A DNA stretch of 64,000 bases from NCBI GenBank assembly GCA_963811595.1, contig CAWERW010000013.1, positions 124,001 to 188,000 on the forward strand, given 5' to 3'. This stretch comes from DASQFQ01 sp963811595. GTDB lineage: Bacteria; Actinomycetota; Thermoleophilia; Solirubrobacterales; Solirubrobacteraceae. A program made the translations under genes and the position numbers. Below, in pieces: positions 43,390 through 53,618 of the stretch (positions within the stretch are counted from its first letter, which is position 1; every line of letters starts with the position of its first letter). The notes under the pieces are model-generated. The model was given only the letters and a program-made list of their open reading frames with translations. It had not been told where the DNA came from and did not search any database.

Positions 43390-43887
43390 CGCTCGTCCGC
43401 GTGCGGTCCATGTCCGCGTACGCGTCGCGCGACTGGTCCGTGCGCTCCTTGACCGCCACGCCGTGGCGCGTGGCCACCGGGTCCGGCGTGTACTCGAGGA
43501 GCTTGCCCGGCGTGCGCGCGCCGAGCATGAAGATCGCGCACGGCTCCTCGCTCGCGCCGACGGTGATGTGCGCGGTTCCGGGCGGGCAGTGGAAGTAGTC
43601 CCACTGGCGGAGCCGCCGCTCCTCGCCCTCGACGATCAGGACGCACTCGCCGGCCAGCACGAGGAAGCCCTCCTGGTCGGACTCGGAGTGGTAGCGGCCC
43701 GGGGCGTCGCCCGGCATCAGGACGTGCACGCCGACGCCGATCTGCTGGCGCACGCCCTCGGCCCCGAAGTCGACCCACGTGCCGCCGCCCTCGAACGTCG
43801 ACCAGCTCGCGTCGCGCAGGTTGAGCACGAACCAGCCCGCGCCCTCGGGGACGAGGCCGGTCTCGGTCTCCCGCAGCGACGCCTCCT

Positions 43888-43891
<4 letters not shown>
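43364..43891 (-). CDS. Cupin-domain protein
   Basis: 175 aa. Cupin motif 1 is GRYHSESDQEGFLVLAGECVLIVEGEE, motif 2 CPPGTAHITVGASEEPCAIFMLG. Metal ligands are the histidines and glutamate within these. A bacterial double-stranded beta-helix protein for sugar, amino acid or oxalate chemistry or sensing; substrate unknown. The GTG at 43891 overlaps the TGA of the mutase gene (GTGA), so it is translationally coupled and may serve the mutase. It converges with the winged-helix gene with a 26-bp overlap. Confidence 0.85.
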
Positions 43892-45525
<1,634 letters not shown>

Positions 45526-45538
45526 GTAAGCCGTCAGA

Positions 45539-46942
45539 TTACGGCGTGAAGCCCTCGCTGGAGTACGGGTCGGTCGACACCGCGCCCTCGAGGCGCTCCT
45601 CCAGCGCGGCGGCCGACTCGCGGGCCATGATGCCGTCGAGATAGGTGAGCAGCGCCTCGGCGCTCTCGTTGCTCGGGATCGCGTCGTCGGTGACGTGGAG
45701 GCCGAGGTTGCCGGCCGCGAGGTTGGCGTTCGCCTTGCTCGACGAGCGGATCGCCTTGACGTAGTCCTTCGTCGAGCAGCCGTTGAACAGCCACACGCGG
45801 TAGCGGCTCTCGGTGACGCTCGACTCGAGCGGGCGCTCCTGCTCGGCGGCCGCGAGCCCCATGAGGTGCGCGCCGAAGTCGCCGGTGTGCGACATCGGCT
45901 TCGGGTTGATGCCGATGTTGCCGGTGCTGACGGCGTGGAACGTGATGACGCCGGAGGCGCGGAACGCCTCGAACTTGGCGACCCGCTGCTTGGCGGAGCC
46001 GTAGATCTTGAGGTCCTCCTGCAGCTTCTCGGCGTCGTCGTAGTGCTCGGTGCCGCTCTTGCCCTCGGGCGGCTTGGGGTGCTTGTCCCAGTCGACGGTG
46101 AAGCGGTAGTTGCGGTCGAAGTCCGGCCCGGTGCCGTAGCGGGCGTGGCCGCCGTACTCGAAGACGTCGCTCTGGTTCATCGCCTCGAGCGCCGCGGCGC
46201 GGGCTCCCGAGCCGTCGCCGAGCGCCTCGGCCTCGGGCGAGATCACCCGCACGACCGCGTGGACGGGCTTGTCCGCCGACGTGCCGACGTTCTCCTTGAC
46301 GAACCACATGCCGCCCGTCGTCGACGGCGGCCGGCCGGCGGCCTCGCGCAGCGCGTGGGCCTTCTCGGCGTTCTGCTGGAAGCCGCGGACGTCCTTGAGC
46401 CCCTGGATGATCTGCGCCGTCTCCGGCCCCGCGTTGCCGTGCTCGTCGAAGCCGCGCGCGATCGTGATCTCGAGCAGGCCGTCCTCGAACATGCGGTCGT
46501 AGTCCGGGCCGCCCTTGCCGGCGCGCGGCTTGCCCGAGACCGGCGGCCGCGCAAGCGCCTCCCACGTGGTGCCGTCGACCGTGACGGTGTGCGGCGTGAT
46601 CCTGCGCGCGCGCTTGAACGCGATCACCGCCGCCTTCGTCTTGCCGCCGAACTTGCCGTCGACCAGCAGCAGCGGGACGCGCGCCGAGCCGCGGTGCCAG
46701 TTGAGCTTCTGCTGCAGCAGCTCGACCTCGGGGCGGTGGCCGGGCTCGGGGTCGAGGTCGGGCGGCGTCGTGCGCTCCGCCTCCGCGACCGGCTCGCGCT
46801 GGAGCATCGCCACGACGGCGGCGTTGCCGGCGCTGCGCTGGAGCGCGAGCACCGCCGCGGGCCCGCGCGGCGCGGTCGGCGCGGCGGGGACGCGCTCGTC
46901 GGGCGCAGGCTTCGTCGCGACCATCTCACGCACGACGCGCAC
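45539..46942 (-). CDS. LQRSAGN-motif protein with peptidoglycan-binding and candidate caspase-like domains
   Basis: 467 aa from GTG 46942 (MVATKPAPDE, six codons on, is an alternative ATG start at 46924). Residues 28-50 carry AAVLALQRSAGNAAVVAMLQR, a motif I associate with N termini of proteins linked to contractile-injection or polymorphic systems in actinobacteria. Residues 72-131 look like a peptidoglycan-binding domain (VELLQQKLNWHR, LLVDGKFGGKTKAAVIAFKRA). Residues 148-450 are one unfamiliar domain. It contains FEYGGHARYG (His266) and VWLFNGCSTKDYV (Cys389), a spacing and context that recall the His/Cys dyad of caspase-fold (CHAT, C25-like) proteases. That last assignment is inference. 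No Sec signal is visible. A relative is divergent. Confidence 0.62.
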   Translation of the reverse strand: MRVVREMVATKPAPDERVPAAPTAPRGPAAVLALQRSAGNAAVVAMLQREPVAEAERTTPPDLDPEPGHRPEVELLQQKLNWHRGSARVPLLLVDGKFGGKTKAAVIAFKRARRITPHTVTVDGTTWEALARPPVSGKPRAGKGGPDYDRMFEDGLLEITIARGFDEHGNAGPETAQIIQGLKDVRGFQQNAEKAHALREAAGRPPSTTGGMWFVKENVGTSADKPVHAVVRVISPEAEALGDGSGARAAALEAMNQSDVFEYGGHARYGTGPDFDRNYRFTVDWDKHPKPPEGKSGTEHYDDAEKLQEDLKIYGSAKQRVAKFEAFRASGVITFHAVSTGNIGINPKPMSHTGDFGAHLMGLAAAEQERPLESSVTESRYRVWLFNGCSTKDYVKAIRSSSKANANLAAGNLGLHVTDDAIPSNESAEALLTYLDGIMARESAAALEERLEGAVSTDPYSSEGFTP

Positions 46943-47146
46943 TCAACCAGAGCGTCGCTGCCCGTTGGTGCAGCCGTCAGTGCCGTGCGAACGGGCGGTC
47001 GCGATCTGGGACGCTACGCGCAGACGGTGCAGCACGCGCACGCCCCCGAACAGATCCCCGTCGCGGATCCCGAGCCGGCCGCGCCGCCGCCGCTCGCCGT
47101 CGGCCTGCCCCAGACCGTGCTCGCGCTCCAGCGCAGCGCGGGCAAC
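46823..47146. repeat. Inverted 30-bp repeat coding the LQRSAGN motif in both divergent genes
   Basis: Bases 46823-46852 and 47117-47146 are inverted copies with 29 of 30 identities and code VLALQRSAGN in each gene. The identity at silent codon positions is higher than selection on protein alone would give, implying recent duplication or gene conversion of this N-terminal cassette. Confidence 0.75.
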
Positions 47147-48397
47147 CGAGCGGTCGGGCGCATGCTGGCGCGCCGCGAGGTCAACAACCCGACGTTCGGC
47201 AAGACGCCGACGGTCACGGGCGGCGACTGGCTCGACACCGATCGCAAGAACAACACGCAGCGCTGGAAGGACGCCAACGAGCACAACCTGCTGGCCGGCG
47301 CGTTCTGGGAGTACCGCGAGATCGTGGAGCGGCGCGACTTCTACCGCTGGTTCTACGAGGAGTCCACGCGCAAGGGCATCGAGGCGCGGTGGGCGCTGGC
47401 CGCCTCGATCGTCGCCGCCGGCGCGGGCGAGATGGCGCACATGACCGGCGCGATGGAGAGCATGGGGCGCGCCACGGGCGCGAGCTCGAACGAGGTCCAG
47501 GCCATGATGCGGACCGGCAACCAGGTGATCTTCGACAACGTCTTCCCCAAGCTCAAGAAGCTGTGGACGACGCCGCTCACCGGCCAGGCCGCGGTCGACT
47601 GGGACGCGCAGACGCTCGCCGAGGAGCAGAACATGATCCAGCCGCTCTACAAGAGCGCCAGCACGGAGGCGCAGGCGGTCATCGAGGCGATCGCCAAGGG
47701 CGGCTGGCAGGCCCAGGCGGGCTCCTACATCTCGAGCGCCGACTGGGTGAAGTCGGGCAACAACATCAAGGAGGGCTACGTCCCCTACTTCACCGGCGAC
47801 CTGCTCAAGCCCGAGGACCGCTGGCAGTACGGGATGAAGCTCGCCGGCCAGTTCTCGACGCTGTCGCCGGGCACGGTGGGGTCGGCCCCGCCGTCCGTGT
47901 CGGCCGACTATCTGAGCGGCGCGGAGCTCGCGAAGGTCAACACACGGCCGAACGTGCACATCCTCGAGGCGATGATCGACGCCGACCTCACGAACGCGGA
48001 GCACACCGCCGCCGTCGCGCTGCTCAAGCGCTTCAACTACGAGGAGCAGCGCTTCATCGTGAACGACCGGACGTTCCCGGCGCGCGCCTACGCGAGCGAG
48101 CTCGAGGGCGAGGAGCTGCTCGAGGGGATGGGAAGCTGGACCTACCCGCTGATCGCGCTGCTCGGCCTGCTCGACCGCTACCCCGGCTTCGACTGGGACG
48201 ACATCGACTACGGCGCGATCCAGCCGATGATCCTGTCGGCGTCCGTCAGCAACCGCCAGGCGGTGCGGGGCACGAAGTGGCGCGACGTGTTCGTCGAGAT
48301 CTGCGACGACACCACGATCAACAACGCGGTCATCGACCTCGGGATCGCCGAGCCGGAGCGGTCGCAATGGGTCGCCGAGGAGACCTCGGTCTGGTGA
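46985..48397 (+). CDS. LQRSAGN-motif large protein, unknown function
   Basis: 470 aa from GTG 46985 (GTG 47027 is also possible). A Pro/Ala/Glu-rich start leads to TVLALQRSAGNRAVGRMLAR (44-63), the same cassette as the divergent gene. The remaining 400 residues are mostly helical and unfamiliar: HNLLAGAFWEYREIVERRDFYRWFYEEST, a hydrophobic glycine-rich stretch (LAASIVAAGAGEMAHMTGAMESMGRA, about 140-165) that could insert into a membrane, then ELEGEELLEGMGSWTYPLIALLGLLDRYPG. No signal peptide, no catalytic motif recognised. The GTGA overlap couples it to selA, which is surprising for unrelated functions. Confidence 0.65.
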   Translation: MRTGGRDLGRYAQTVQHAHAPEQIPVADPEPAAPPPLAVGLPQTVLALQRSAGNRAVGRMLARREVNNPTFGKTPTVTGGDWLDTDRKNNTQRWKDANEHNLLAGAFWEYREIVERRDFYRWFYEESTRKGIEARWALAASIVAAGAGEMAHMTGAMESMGRATGASSNEVQAMMRTGNQVIFDNVFPKLKKLWTTPLTGQAAVDWDAQTLAEEQNMIQPLYKSASTEAQAVIEAIAKGGWQAQAGSYISSADWVKSGNNIKEGYVPYFTGDLLKPEDRWQYGMKLAGQFSTLSPGTVGSAPPSVSADYLSGAELAKVNTRPNVHILEAMIDADLTNAEHTAAVALLKRFNYEEQRFIVNDRTFPARAYASELEGEELLEGMGSWTYPLIALLGLLDRYPGFDWDDIDYGAIQPMILSASVSNRQAVRGTKWRDVFVEICDDTTINNAVIDLGIAEPERSQWVAEETSVW

Positions 48398-49683
48398 GCC
48401 TGCGCGACCTGCCCGCGGTCGACCGCCTCGCCGCCGCGCTCGACGCGCCGCACGCGCTCGCGGTCGCCGCGGCGCGCGCGGTGATCGACGAGCGGCGGGC
48501 GGAGCTGCAGGCGGGCGCCGACGACGCGCCGGACCTCGTCGAGCGCGCGCGCGAGCGCCTCGCCCGTGCCGAGCAGCCGTCGCTGCGGCGGGTGCTCAAC
48601 GCCACCGGCGTGATCGTCCACACCAACCTCGGCCGCGCGCCGCTCGCCGCGGCGGCGCGCGAGGCGGTCGCCCGCGCCGCCGAGGGCTACAGCACGCTCG
48701 AGTGGGATCCCGCGACGGGGGCGCGCGGCTCGCGCCACGACCACGTCGCGGGCCTGCTGTGCGAGCTGACCGGCGCCGAGGCCGCGCTCGCGGTCAACAA
48801 CTGCGCCGCCGCCGTCCTGCTCGCGGCGGCCGCGCTGGCGGGCCCCGAGCGCGAGATCGTCGTCTCGCGCGGCCAGCTCGTCGAGATCGGCGGCGGGTTC
48901 CGCGTGCCCGACGTGATCGCCCAGGCGGGGGCACGGCTCGTCGAGGTCGGCACCACCAACCGCACCCGCCGCGCCGACTACGAGCGCGCGCTCGGCCCTG
49001 CCACCGGCGCGATCCTGCGCGCCCACCCGTCGAACTTCCGCCAGCTCGGCTTCGTGCAGGAGGTCGAGATCGAGGAGCTGTGCGAGCTCGGCGTGCCGGT
49101 GATCGACGACGTCGGCTCCGGCAACCTCGCGGGCGACCTCCCCGCGCTGGCCGACGAGCCGCCGGTGCGGCGCTCGGTCGCCGCCGGCGCGGCGCTCGTC
49201 TGCTTCTCCGGCGACAAGCTGCTCGGCGGTCCGCAGGCGGGCCTGATGGTCGGCACGCGTGCGGCCGTCGCCGCCGCCCGCGCTCACCCGCTCGCCCGCG
49301 CGCTGCGGCTCGACAAGCTCTCGCTCGCCGCGCTCGAGGCGACGCTGCGGATCTATCGCGGCGCCGGCGAGATTCCGGTCCTCGCGATGCTCACGGCCGA
49401 CGACGCGACGCTGCGGGCGCGCGCCGAGCGCCTCGCCGAGGGGATCGGCGAGGTCGTCGAGGGCGTCGCGAAGGTCGGCGGCGGCGCGCTGCCGCTGTAC
49501 GAGCTGCCGGGTCCGGTGGTGGCGCTGCCCGGGCCGCCGGACGAGCTCGCCGCGCGCCTGAGGGCCGCCGATCCGCCCGTGGTCGGGCGGATCGTGAACG
49601 GCCGCCTCCTCCTCGACCCGCGGACGCTGGCCGACGACGAGGTCGAGCTCGCAGCTCGCGCGGTGCGGTCCGCGCTGGGTTAG
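48394..49683 (+). CDS. selA: L-seryl-tRNA(Sec) selenium transferase
   Basis: 429 aa. PLP enzyme that changes seryl-tRNA(Sec) to selenocysteinyl-tRNA(Sec) with selenophosphate. RVLNATGVIVHTNLGRAPL at 67-85, VNNCAAAVLL, SRGQLVEIGGGFRVPD, TGAILRAHPSNF and the PLP lysine Lys275 in CFSGDKLLGGPQAG are all intact. The start is either GTG 48394, overlapping the previous stop, or ATG 48367. The partner selB lies 4 kb on but is frameshifted; I find neither selD nor a selC tRNA in the window. Confidence 0.93.
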   Translation: MSLRDLPAVDRLAAALDAPHALAVAAARAVIDERRAELQAGADDAPDLVERARERLARAEQPSLRRVLNATGVIVHTNLGRAPLAAAAREAVARAAEGYSTLEWDPATGARGSRHDHVAGLLCELTGAEAALAVNNCAAAVLLAAAALAGPEREIVVSRGQLVEIGGGFRVPDVIAQAGARLVEVGTTNRTRRADYERALGPATGAILRAHPSNFRQLGFVQEVEIEELCELGVPVIDDVGSGNLAGDLPALADEPPVRRSVAAGAALVCFSGDKLLGGPQAGLMVGTRAAVAAARAHPLARALRLDKLSLAALEATLRIYRGAGEIPVLAMLTADDATLRARAERLAEGIGEVVEGVAKVGGGALPLYELPGPVVALPGPPDELAARLRAADPPVVGRIVNGRLLLDPRTLADDEVELAARAVRSALG

Positions 49684-49697
49684 GCTCGCCGCTCGAG

Positions 49698-50579
49698 ATG
49701 CCCAAATACGACGCCTTCGGGCGCGAGATCGGCGAGGACACGCTCGACGGGCTGGGCGCGAGCTCGCAGCCGCCCGACGAGTCGGTCTGGCAGGAGCGCA
49801 CCGAGCGCGAGGAGGCCACGTGGGAGGCGGCCGAGAAGGTCGAGGTCGCGCGGCTGGAGACCGCCGCCGACGCCGCGGACGCGCAGGCCGAGCAGGCCGA
49901 GGACGCACGGCAGGCGGCCGCAGGCGCCTCGAACTGGACCGCGTCCTCCCAGACGCAGGTGCCCACCCTGCGCATCAAGCGCTCCGGCGCGGCCAAGGGC
50001 TGCCTGGTCGCGTTCGCGATCCTGATCGTGGTCGGCGGCGCGATCATCGCCGGGCTCGTGAGCTTCATCGGCTCGGTCGACATCGACACTCCCGACACGT
50101 CGATCATCACGCGGCCCAAGCTGGAGCAGCCGCAGAACGCGCCCAAGGGCCTCGAGGCCGAGTCGCTCGTGCGCCCGGCCAACCTCGCGGCCGCGCTGAA
50201 GAAGATCGGCGGCGCCGGCGGCGGCATCACGAACCTGCGCGTCGCGCCCGAGCGCATCGACGCGACGCTGCTGACCCCCGCGGGCCGCCTGCGCCACGTC
50301 CAGGTCAAGCCGGGCGGCGACCTCGAGCGCTTCGGCCCCGACTCCGGCCCCGGCTTCGACAGCTCGAAGACGATCCCGGTCTCCAAGCTCGACCCGCGCG
50401 CGCCCGCCAAGCTGGCCCGCCGCGGCGCCGAGGAGGTCGGCGTGCCGGTCAGCGACCTCCAGCACGCGGTGCCGCAGGAGTTCGACAACGCCGTGCGGTG
50501 GGTCGTCTACTTCACCCGCGCCCGCTACGTGATCGGCGACGCGCGCGGCCGCTTCGAGCAGGAGTACCCCATCCCCTAG
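49698..50579 (+). CDS. Single-pass membrane protein, unknown function
   Basis: 293 aa. Residues 30-75 are an acidic coiled-coil-like stretch (WQERTEREEATWEAAEKVEVA, ADAADAQAEQAEDARQAA). One membrane helix at about 98-122 (GCLVAFAILIVVGGAIIAGLVSFIG). The outer C-terminal half (about 150-290) has two similar-looking alpha/beta units (GGGITNLRVAPERIDATLL and DNAVRWVVYFTRARYVIGD). Membrane topology suggests the C part is outside. It starts 14 bp after selA. No family recognised. Confidence 0.7.
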   Translation: MPKYDAFGREIGEDTLDGLGASSQPPDESVWQERTEREEATWEAAEKVEVARLETAADAADAQAEQAEDARQAAAGASNWTASSQTQVPTLRIKRSGAAKGCLVAFAILIVVGGAIIAGLVSFIGSVDIDTPDTSIITRPKLEQPQNAPKGLEAESLVRPANLAAALKKIGGAGGGITNLRVAPERIDATLLTPAGRLRHVQVKPGGDLERFGPDSGPGFDSSKTIPVSKLDPRAPAKLARRGAEEVGVPVSDLQHAVPQEFDNAVRWVVYFTRARYVIGDARGRFEQEYPIP

Positions 50580-51601
50580 CGCCACTCGAGCCACCCGCCG
50601 TGGTGGCCCATGCGGCCGACCCGCTCGAGCGCGCCCGGCCGCCCGGCGGCGAGCGCGAAGTGCAGCGGCGCCCCCTCGGCGCGCGCCGCGCCGATGAGCA
50701 GCCCGGGCGACTCGCCGCCGACCCAGACGACGTCGCGCTCGACGGCCGCGAGCAGCGCGCGCAGCTCGCCGATCTGCTCGGGCGTGAAGTAGGCGAGCGC
50801 GGCGGTGTGGAACACGCACACGAGCGCGCCCGCCGGCGCGCTCTCGATCAGCGCGGGGAGGAGCGCGAGCGCGTCGCCGCGGCGGACCTCCACCGGGCCG
50901 TGCTCGCGCGCGACCGCCAGCGCCGCCTCCAGCCGGGCGTGGCGCGCGGGCTGGTCGGGCCACAGGCAGGCGTGCAGCCAGCGCACGTCGCGCGGGTCGG
51001 TCACGTCGACCGGGGAGAGGTCGACGCCGCGCCGCCACGCCACCTCGGGCGCCGCGAGGGGCGGCACCGCGACCCCGCGCAGCTCGCAGGCGATCCGCAG
51101 CGGCGAGGAGGCATCCCCCGCGGGCCGGCCCCCGTAGTCGTAGGCGTAGTGGTCCCACAGCCCGTTGAGCCCCGCGCTCGCGCCGATCTCGATCTGCGCG
51201 AGCGGCCGCCCGCCCGCCACGGCCGCGAACGCGGGCAGCAGGCCGGCGCAGCGCGCGGTCTCGTTCGTCTGCGTGCGCCGGGTCGCGAGCGTCGCCGCGA
51301 GCTCGGCCTCGCGCGCGGCGCAGAACGCCTCCAGCGCGCCGCGCAGCGCGGCGTCCGCCGCGCGGTCGCCGCCGGTGGTCGGGTAGTACGCCGCCAGCGC
51401 GTGATCGGGGTCGCGCAGGAGCTCGTCGTGGATCGCGGCGAGGAACACCATCGGCGTCGCCTCGCGGGAGCCCGCCGCGAGCGCGAGCAGCGGCGGCGAG
51501 TCGGCCGCGAGCTCGCTCACCTGGGCGTACAGCGGCGAGTCGGCGCCGACCGCCTCGCGGCCGAAGCGCCGCATCAGCCGTGCCAGCCGGGCCGGATCCA
51601 T
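50576..51601 (-). CDS. DUF2332 family protein
   Basis: 341 aa. DUF2332 pattern: SPLYAQVSELAADSPPLLAL near residue 22, FLAAIHDELLRDP, QTNETARCAGLLPAFA, EIGASAGLNGLWDHYAYDYG, and the methyltransferase-like later strands VEVRRGDALALLPAL, VCVFHTAALAYFT. The ASAGLN segment resembles a SAM-binding loop, but function is unknown. The ATG shares CATG with the divergent dehydrogenase region. Confidence 0.85.
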   Translation of the reverse strand: MDPARLARLMRRFGREAVGADSPLYAQVSELAADSPPLLALAAGSREATPMVFLAAIHDELLRDPDHALAAYYPTTGGDRAADAALRGALEAFCAAREAELAATLATRRTQTNETARCAGLLPAFAAVAGGRPLAQIEIGASAGLNGLWDHYAYDYGGRPAGDASSPLRIACELRGVAVPPLAAPEVAWRRGVDLSPVDVTDPRDVRWLHACLWPDQPARHARLEAALAVAREHGPVEVRRGDALALLPALIESAPAGALVCVFHTAALAYFTPEQIGELRALLAAVERDVVWVGGESPGLLIGAARAEGAPLHFALAAGRPGALERVGRMGHHGGWLEWR

Positions 51602-51620
51602 GACCTGGCACGCTAGACGG

Positions 51621-52649
51621 GTGCGCCGCCTGGCCCTCGGCATCACCGTTCTCCTGCTCGCCGGCTGCGGCGGCGACGACGAGCCGAGCCCGCAGCAGGC
51701 CGATCTCGAGATCAGCACGATCGCCACCGGCCTCGACTCGCCGTGGGCGATCGGCTGGCTGCCGGACGGCCGCGCGCTCGTCACCGAGCGCCCCGGCCGC
51801 GTGCGCCTGCTGTCGGCCGAGGGCGAGCTGGCCGAGGCGCCCGTCGGCGAGGTCGACGTCGTCGAGTCCGACGGCACCGAGAGCGGGCTGCTCGGGCTGG
51901 CGGTCGACCCCGAGTTCGAGCAGCAGCCGTTCGTCTACCTCTACCGGACCACCGAGGAGGGCAACGAGGTCGCCCGCTACCGCTTCGAGGACGACCGCCT
52001 GACCGAGGACGGCGTCGTCGTCGCGGGCGTGCAGGCCGGCCCGATCCACGACGGCGGCCGGCTCGCGTTCGGGCCCGACGGCCAGCTCTACATCACGACG
52101 GGCGAGACCGGCGACGCCGCGCTCGCGCAGGCCGAGGGACTCGAGGGCAAGGTGCTGCGCACCGCCGACTTCCGCTCCGACGGCGTGACGCCCGAGATCT
52201 TCACCACGGGCCACCGCAACGTCCAGGGCATCGACTGGGAGCCGGGCACCGACCGCCCGGTGATCACCGAGCTCGGGCCCGGCAACGACGACGAGGTCAA
52301 CGTCCTGCGCGAGGGCGCCAACTACGGCTGGCCCGACGGCGGCGGCGAGGAGCCGCTGGTCAGCTACGAGGACGTCATCTCGCCCTCCGGCGCGACGTTC
52401 GTCTCCGAGGAGTCCTCGTGGCAGGGCGACTTCGTGTTCGCCAACCTCGGCGGCGAGCAGCTGCGGCGGCTCTCGCTCGACGGCGACCGCGTGACGCGCA
52501 ACGAGGCGCTGCTCGAGGGCGAGTACGGCCGCCTGCGCGACGTCGCCGAGGGACCCGACGGCGCGCTCTACGTGCTGACGACCAACCGCGACGGCCGCGG
52601 CGACCCCGAGGACGACGACGACCGCATCCTCCGCCTCACCCCGCCCTAG
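51621..52649 (+). CDS. PQQ-dependent sugar dehydrogenase-like lipoprotein
   Basis: 342 aa from GTG 51621. Lipoprotein signal MRRLALGITVLLLAGCGG with the lipobox LLAGC. Glucose/sorbosone dehydrogenase (GSDH) six-bladed propeller: GLDSPWAIGWLPDGRALVTERPGRVRLL, GLLGLAVDPEF, GPIHDGGRLAFGPDGQLYITTGE, GHRNVQGIDWEPGT, GANYGWPDGG, and the C-terminal GPDGALYVLTTNRDG. The family's catalytic histidine is expected in IHDGG. An in-frame ATG seven codons upstream would overlap the divergent DUF2332 start. The cell must obtain PQQ; no pqq genes are here. Confidence 0.9.
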   Translation: MRRLALGITVLLLAGCGGDDEPSPQQADLEISTIATGLDSPWAIGWLPDGRALVTERPGRVRLLSAEGELAEAPVGEVDVVESDGTESGLLGLAVDPEFEQQPFVYLYRTTEEGNEVARYRFEDDRLTEDGVVVAGVQAGPIHDGGRLAFGPDGQLYITTGETGDAALAQAEGLEGKVLRTADFRSDGVTPEIFTTGHRNVQGIDWEPGTDRPVITELGPGNDDEVNVLREGANYGWPDGGGEEPLVSYEDVISPSGATFVSEESSWQGDFVFANLGGEQLRRLSLDGDRVTRNEALLEGEYGRLRDVAEGPDGALYVLTTNRDGRGDPEDDDDRILRLTPP

Positions 52650-53208
52650 GCCGCCGCAGCCGCGAGGCGAGATACAGCGCGGCCGCGAAGCCGGAAAGGA
52701 ACGTGGCGAGGAGGACCGCCATCTCCAGCGGACCCAGCGCGAAGGTGGACGAGTCGCCCTCGGCGACGTTCGCCGCGCCCAGCGTCACGATGAGACCGCC
52801 GGCCAGGACGACGACCGGGGGGATCAGGAGGGCAATGAGCTTCTCACGGTCGTCCCACGCGCTCGACGCGAACACGAGCGACGCGCCGATCAGGTAGCCG
52901 ATCACGGGCACCAGGAAGCTCACGGAGAGCACGATCAGCGCCGCGGTCTCGAGCGCGCCGCGCCGGCGCCGGGGCGTGGCGGGCGGCGGCCCGGCCGCGG
53001 CGGCGATCTCCTCGGGCGGCCCGAGCCGCTCGAGCACGTTGCGCACCGTCGCCTCGTCGCGGGCGCCCGCCTCGCCCAGCGCGGCGTCGACGTGCTCCTC
53101 GATCTCGCCGACCAGCTCGGCCCGGCGGTCGCGCGGCAGGTGCGCGGCGGCCGCCTCGAGCCGGCGCAGGTAGTCGGCGACGAGCGGGTCACGCTGCATC
53201 GTGGTCAT
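52636..53208 (-). CDS. DUF1700/HAAS-domain membrane protein
   Basis: 190 aa. N-terminal HAAS module (DYLRRLEAAAAHLPRDRRAELVGEIEEHVDAAL, RNVLERLGPPEEIA), then three or four membrane helices (about 88-115, 122-145, 160-182). These proteins are almost always encoded with a PadR regulator, as here, where the gene's start overlaps the PadR stop by 20 bp. Role probably in membrane stress signalling; mechanism unknown. It converges with the dehydrogenase gene with a 14-bp overlap. Confidence 0.87.
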   Translation of the reverse strand: MTTMQRDPLVADYLRRLEAAAAHLPRDRRAELVGEIEEHVDAALGEAGARDEATVRNVLERLGPPEEIAAAAGPPPATPRRRRGALETAALIVLSVSFLVPVIGYLIGASLVFASSAWDDREKLIALLIPPVVVLAGGLIVTLGAANVAEGDSSTFALGPLEMAVLLATFLSGFAAALYLASRLRRPRAG

Positions 53209-53554
53209 GCCTTCCTCCTGAGTTGAGCAATGCGTCGACGCCGTCGCGGAAGCGGGCCCAGTCGTCGGCGAACGCGGCCAGCGCGACGCCGCCGGAGTCG
53301 GTCAGGCGGTAGTAGCGCCGCGGCGGGCCGGAGGCGGACTCCTGCCAGAACGTCGTCACGAGCTGCTCCTTCCGCAGGCGCGTCAGCAGGGGGTAGATCG
53401 TGCCCTCGCTCGTCACGAGGCCGTCGACCGCCGAAAGGCTGCGCACGAGCTCGAACCCGTAGCGCTCCTTCTCCCGCAGCAGGGCGAGCACGCAGAACTC
53501 GAGCACGCCGCGGCGGAGCTGCGAGAGCGGGTTGCGGGCCTCGCCCGGTTCCAT
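53189..53554 (-). CDS. PadR-family transcriptional regulator
   Basis: 121 aa. Winged helix: LRRGVLEFCVLALLREKERYGFELVRSL, SEGTIYPLLTRLRKEQLVTTFW, GPPRRYYRLTDSG, with a short C-terminal dimer helix. Typical short PadR (subfamily 2) that represses itself and its membrane partner. A strong promoter (53562-53590) places the transcript start at the ATG, so the mRNA should be leaderless. Confidence 0.92.
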   Translation of the reverse strand: MEPGEARNPLSQLRRGVLEFCVLALLREKERYGFELVRSLSAVDGLVTSEGTIYPLLTRLRKEQLVTTFWQESASGPPRRYYRLTDSGGVALAAFADDWARFRDGVDALLNSGGRHDHDAA

Positions 53555-53561
53555 GCGGCGC

Positions 53562-53590
53562 AAGGTACCTGGCCGGGCCGGGAGATGCAA
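53562..53590 (-). promoter_or_regulatory. Leaderless promoter of padR/DUF1700
   Basis: TTGCAT (53585-53590), 17-bp spacer, TACCTT (53562-53567) on the minus strand. The ATG is 7 nt beyond the -10 box. The GGTACC palindrome within the -10 region could be part of a PadR operator. Confidence 0.65.
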
Positions 53591-53618
53591 GCGCCGCCGG
53601 GCTGGCAGAGTCCCGGCC

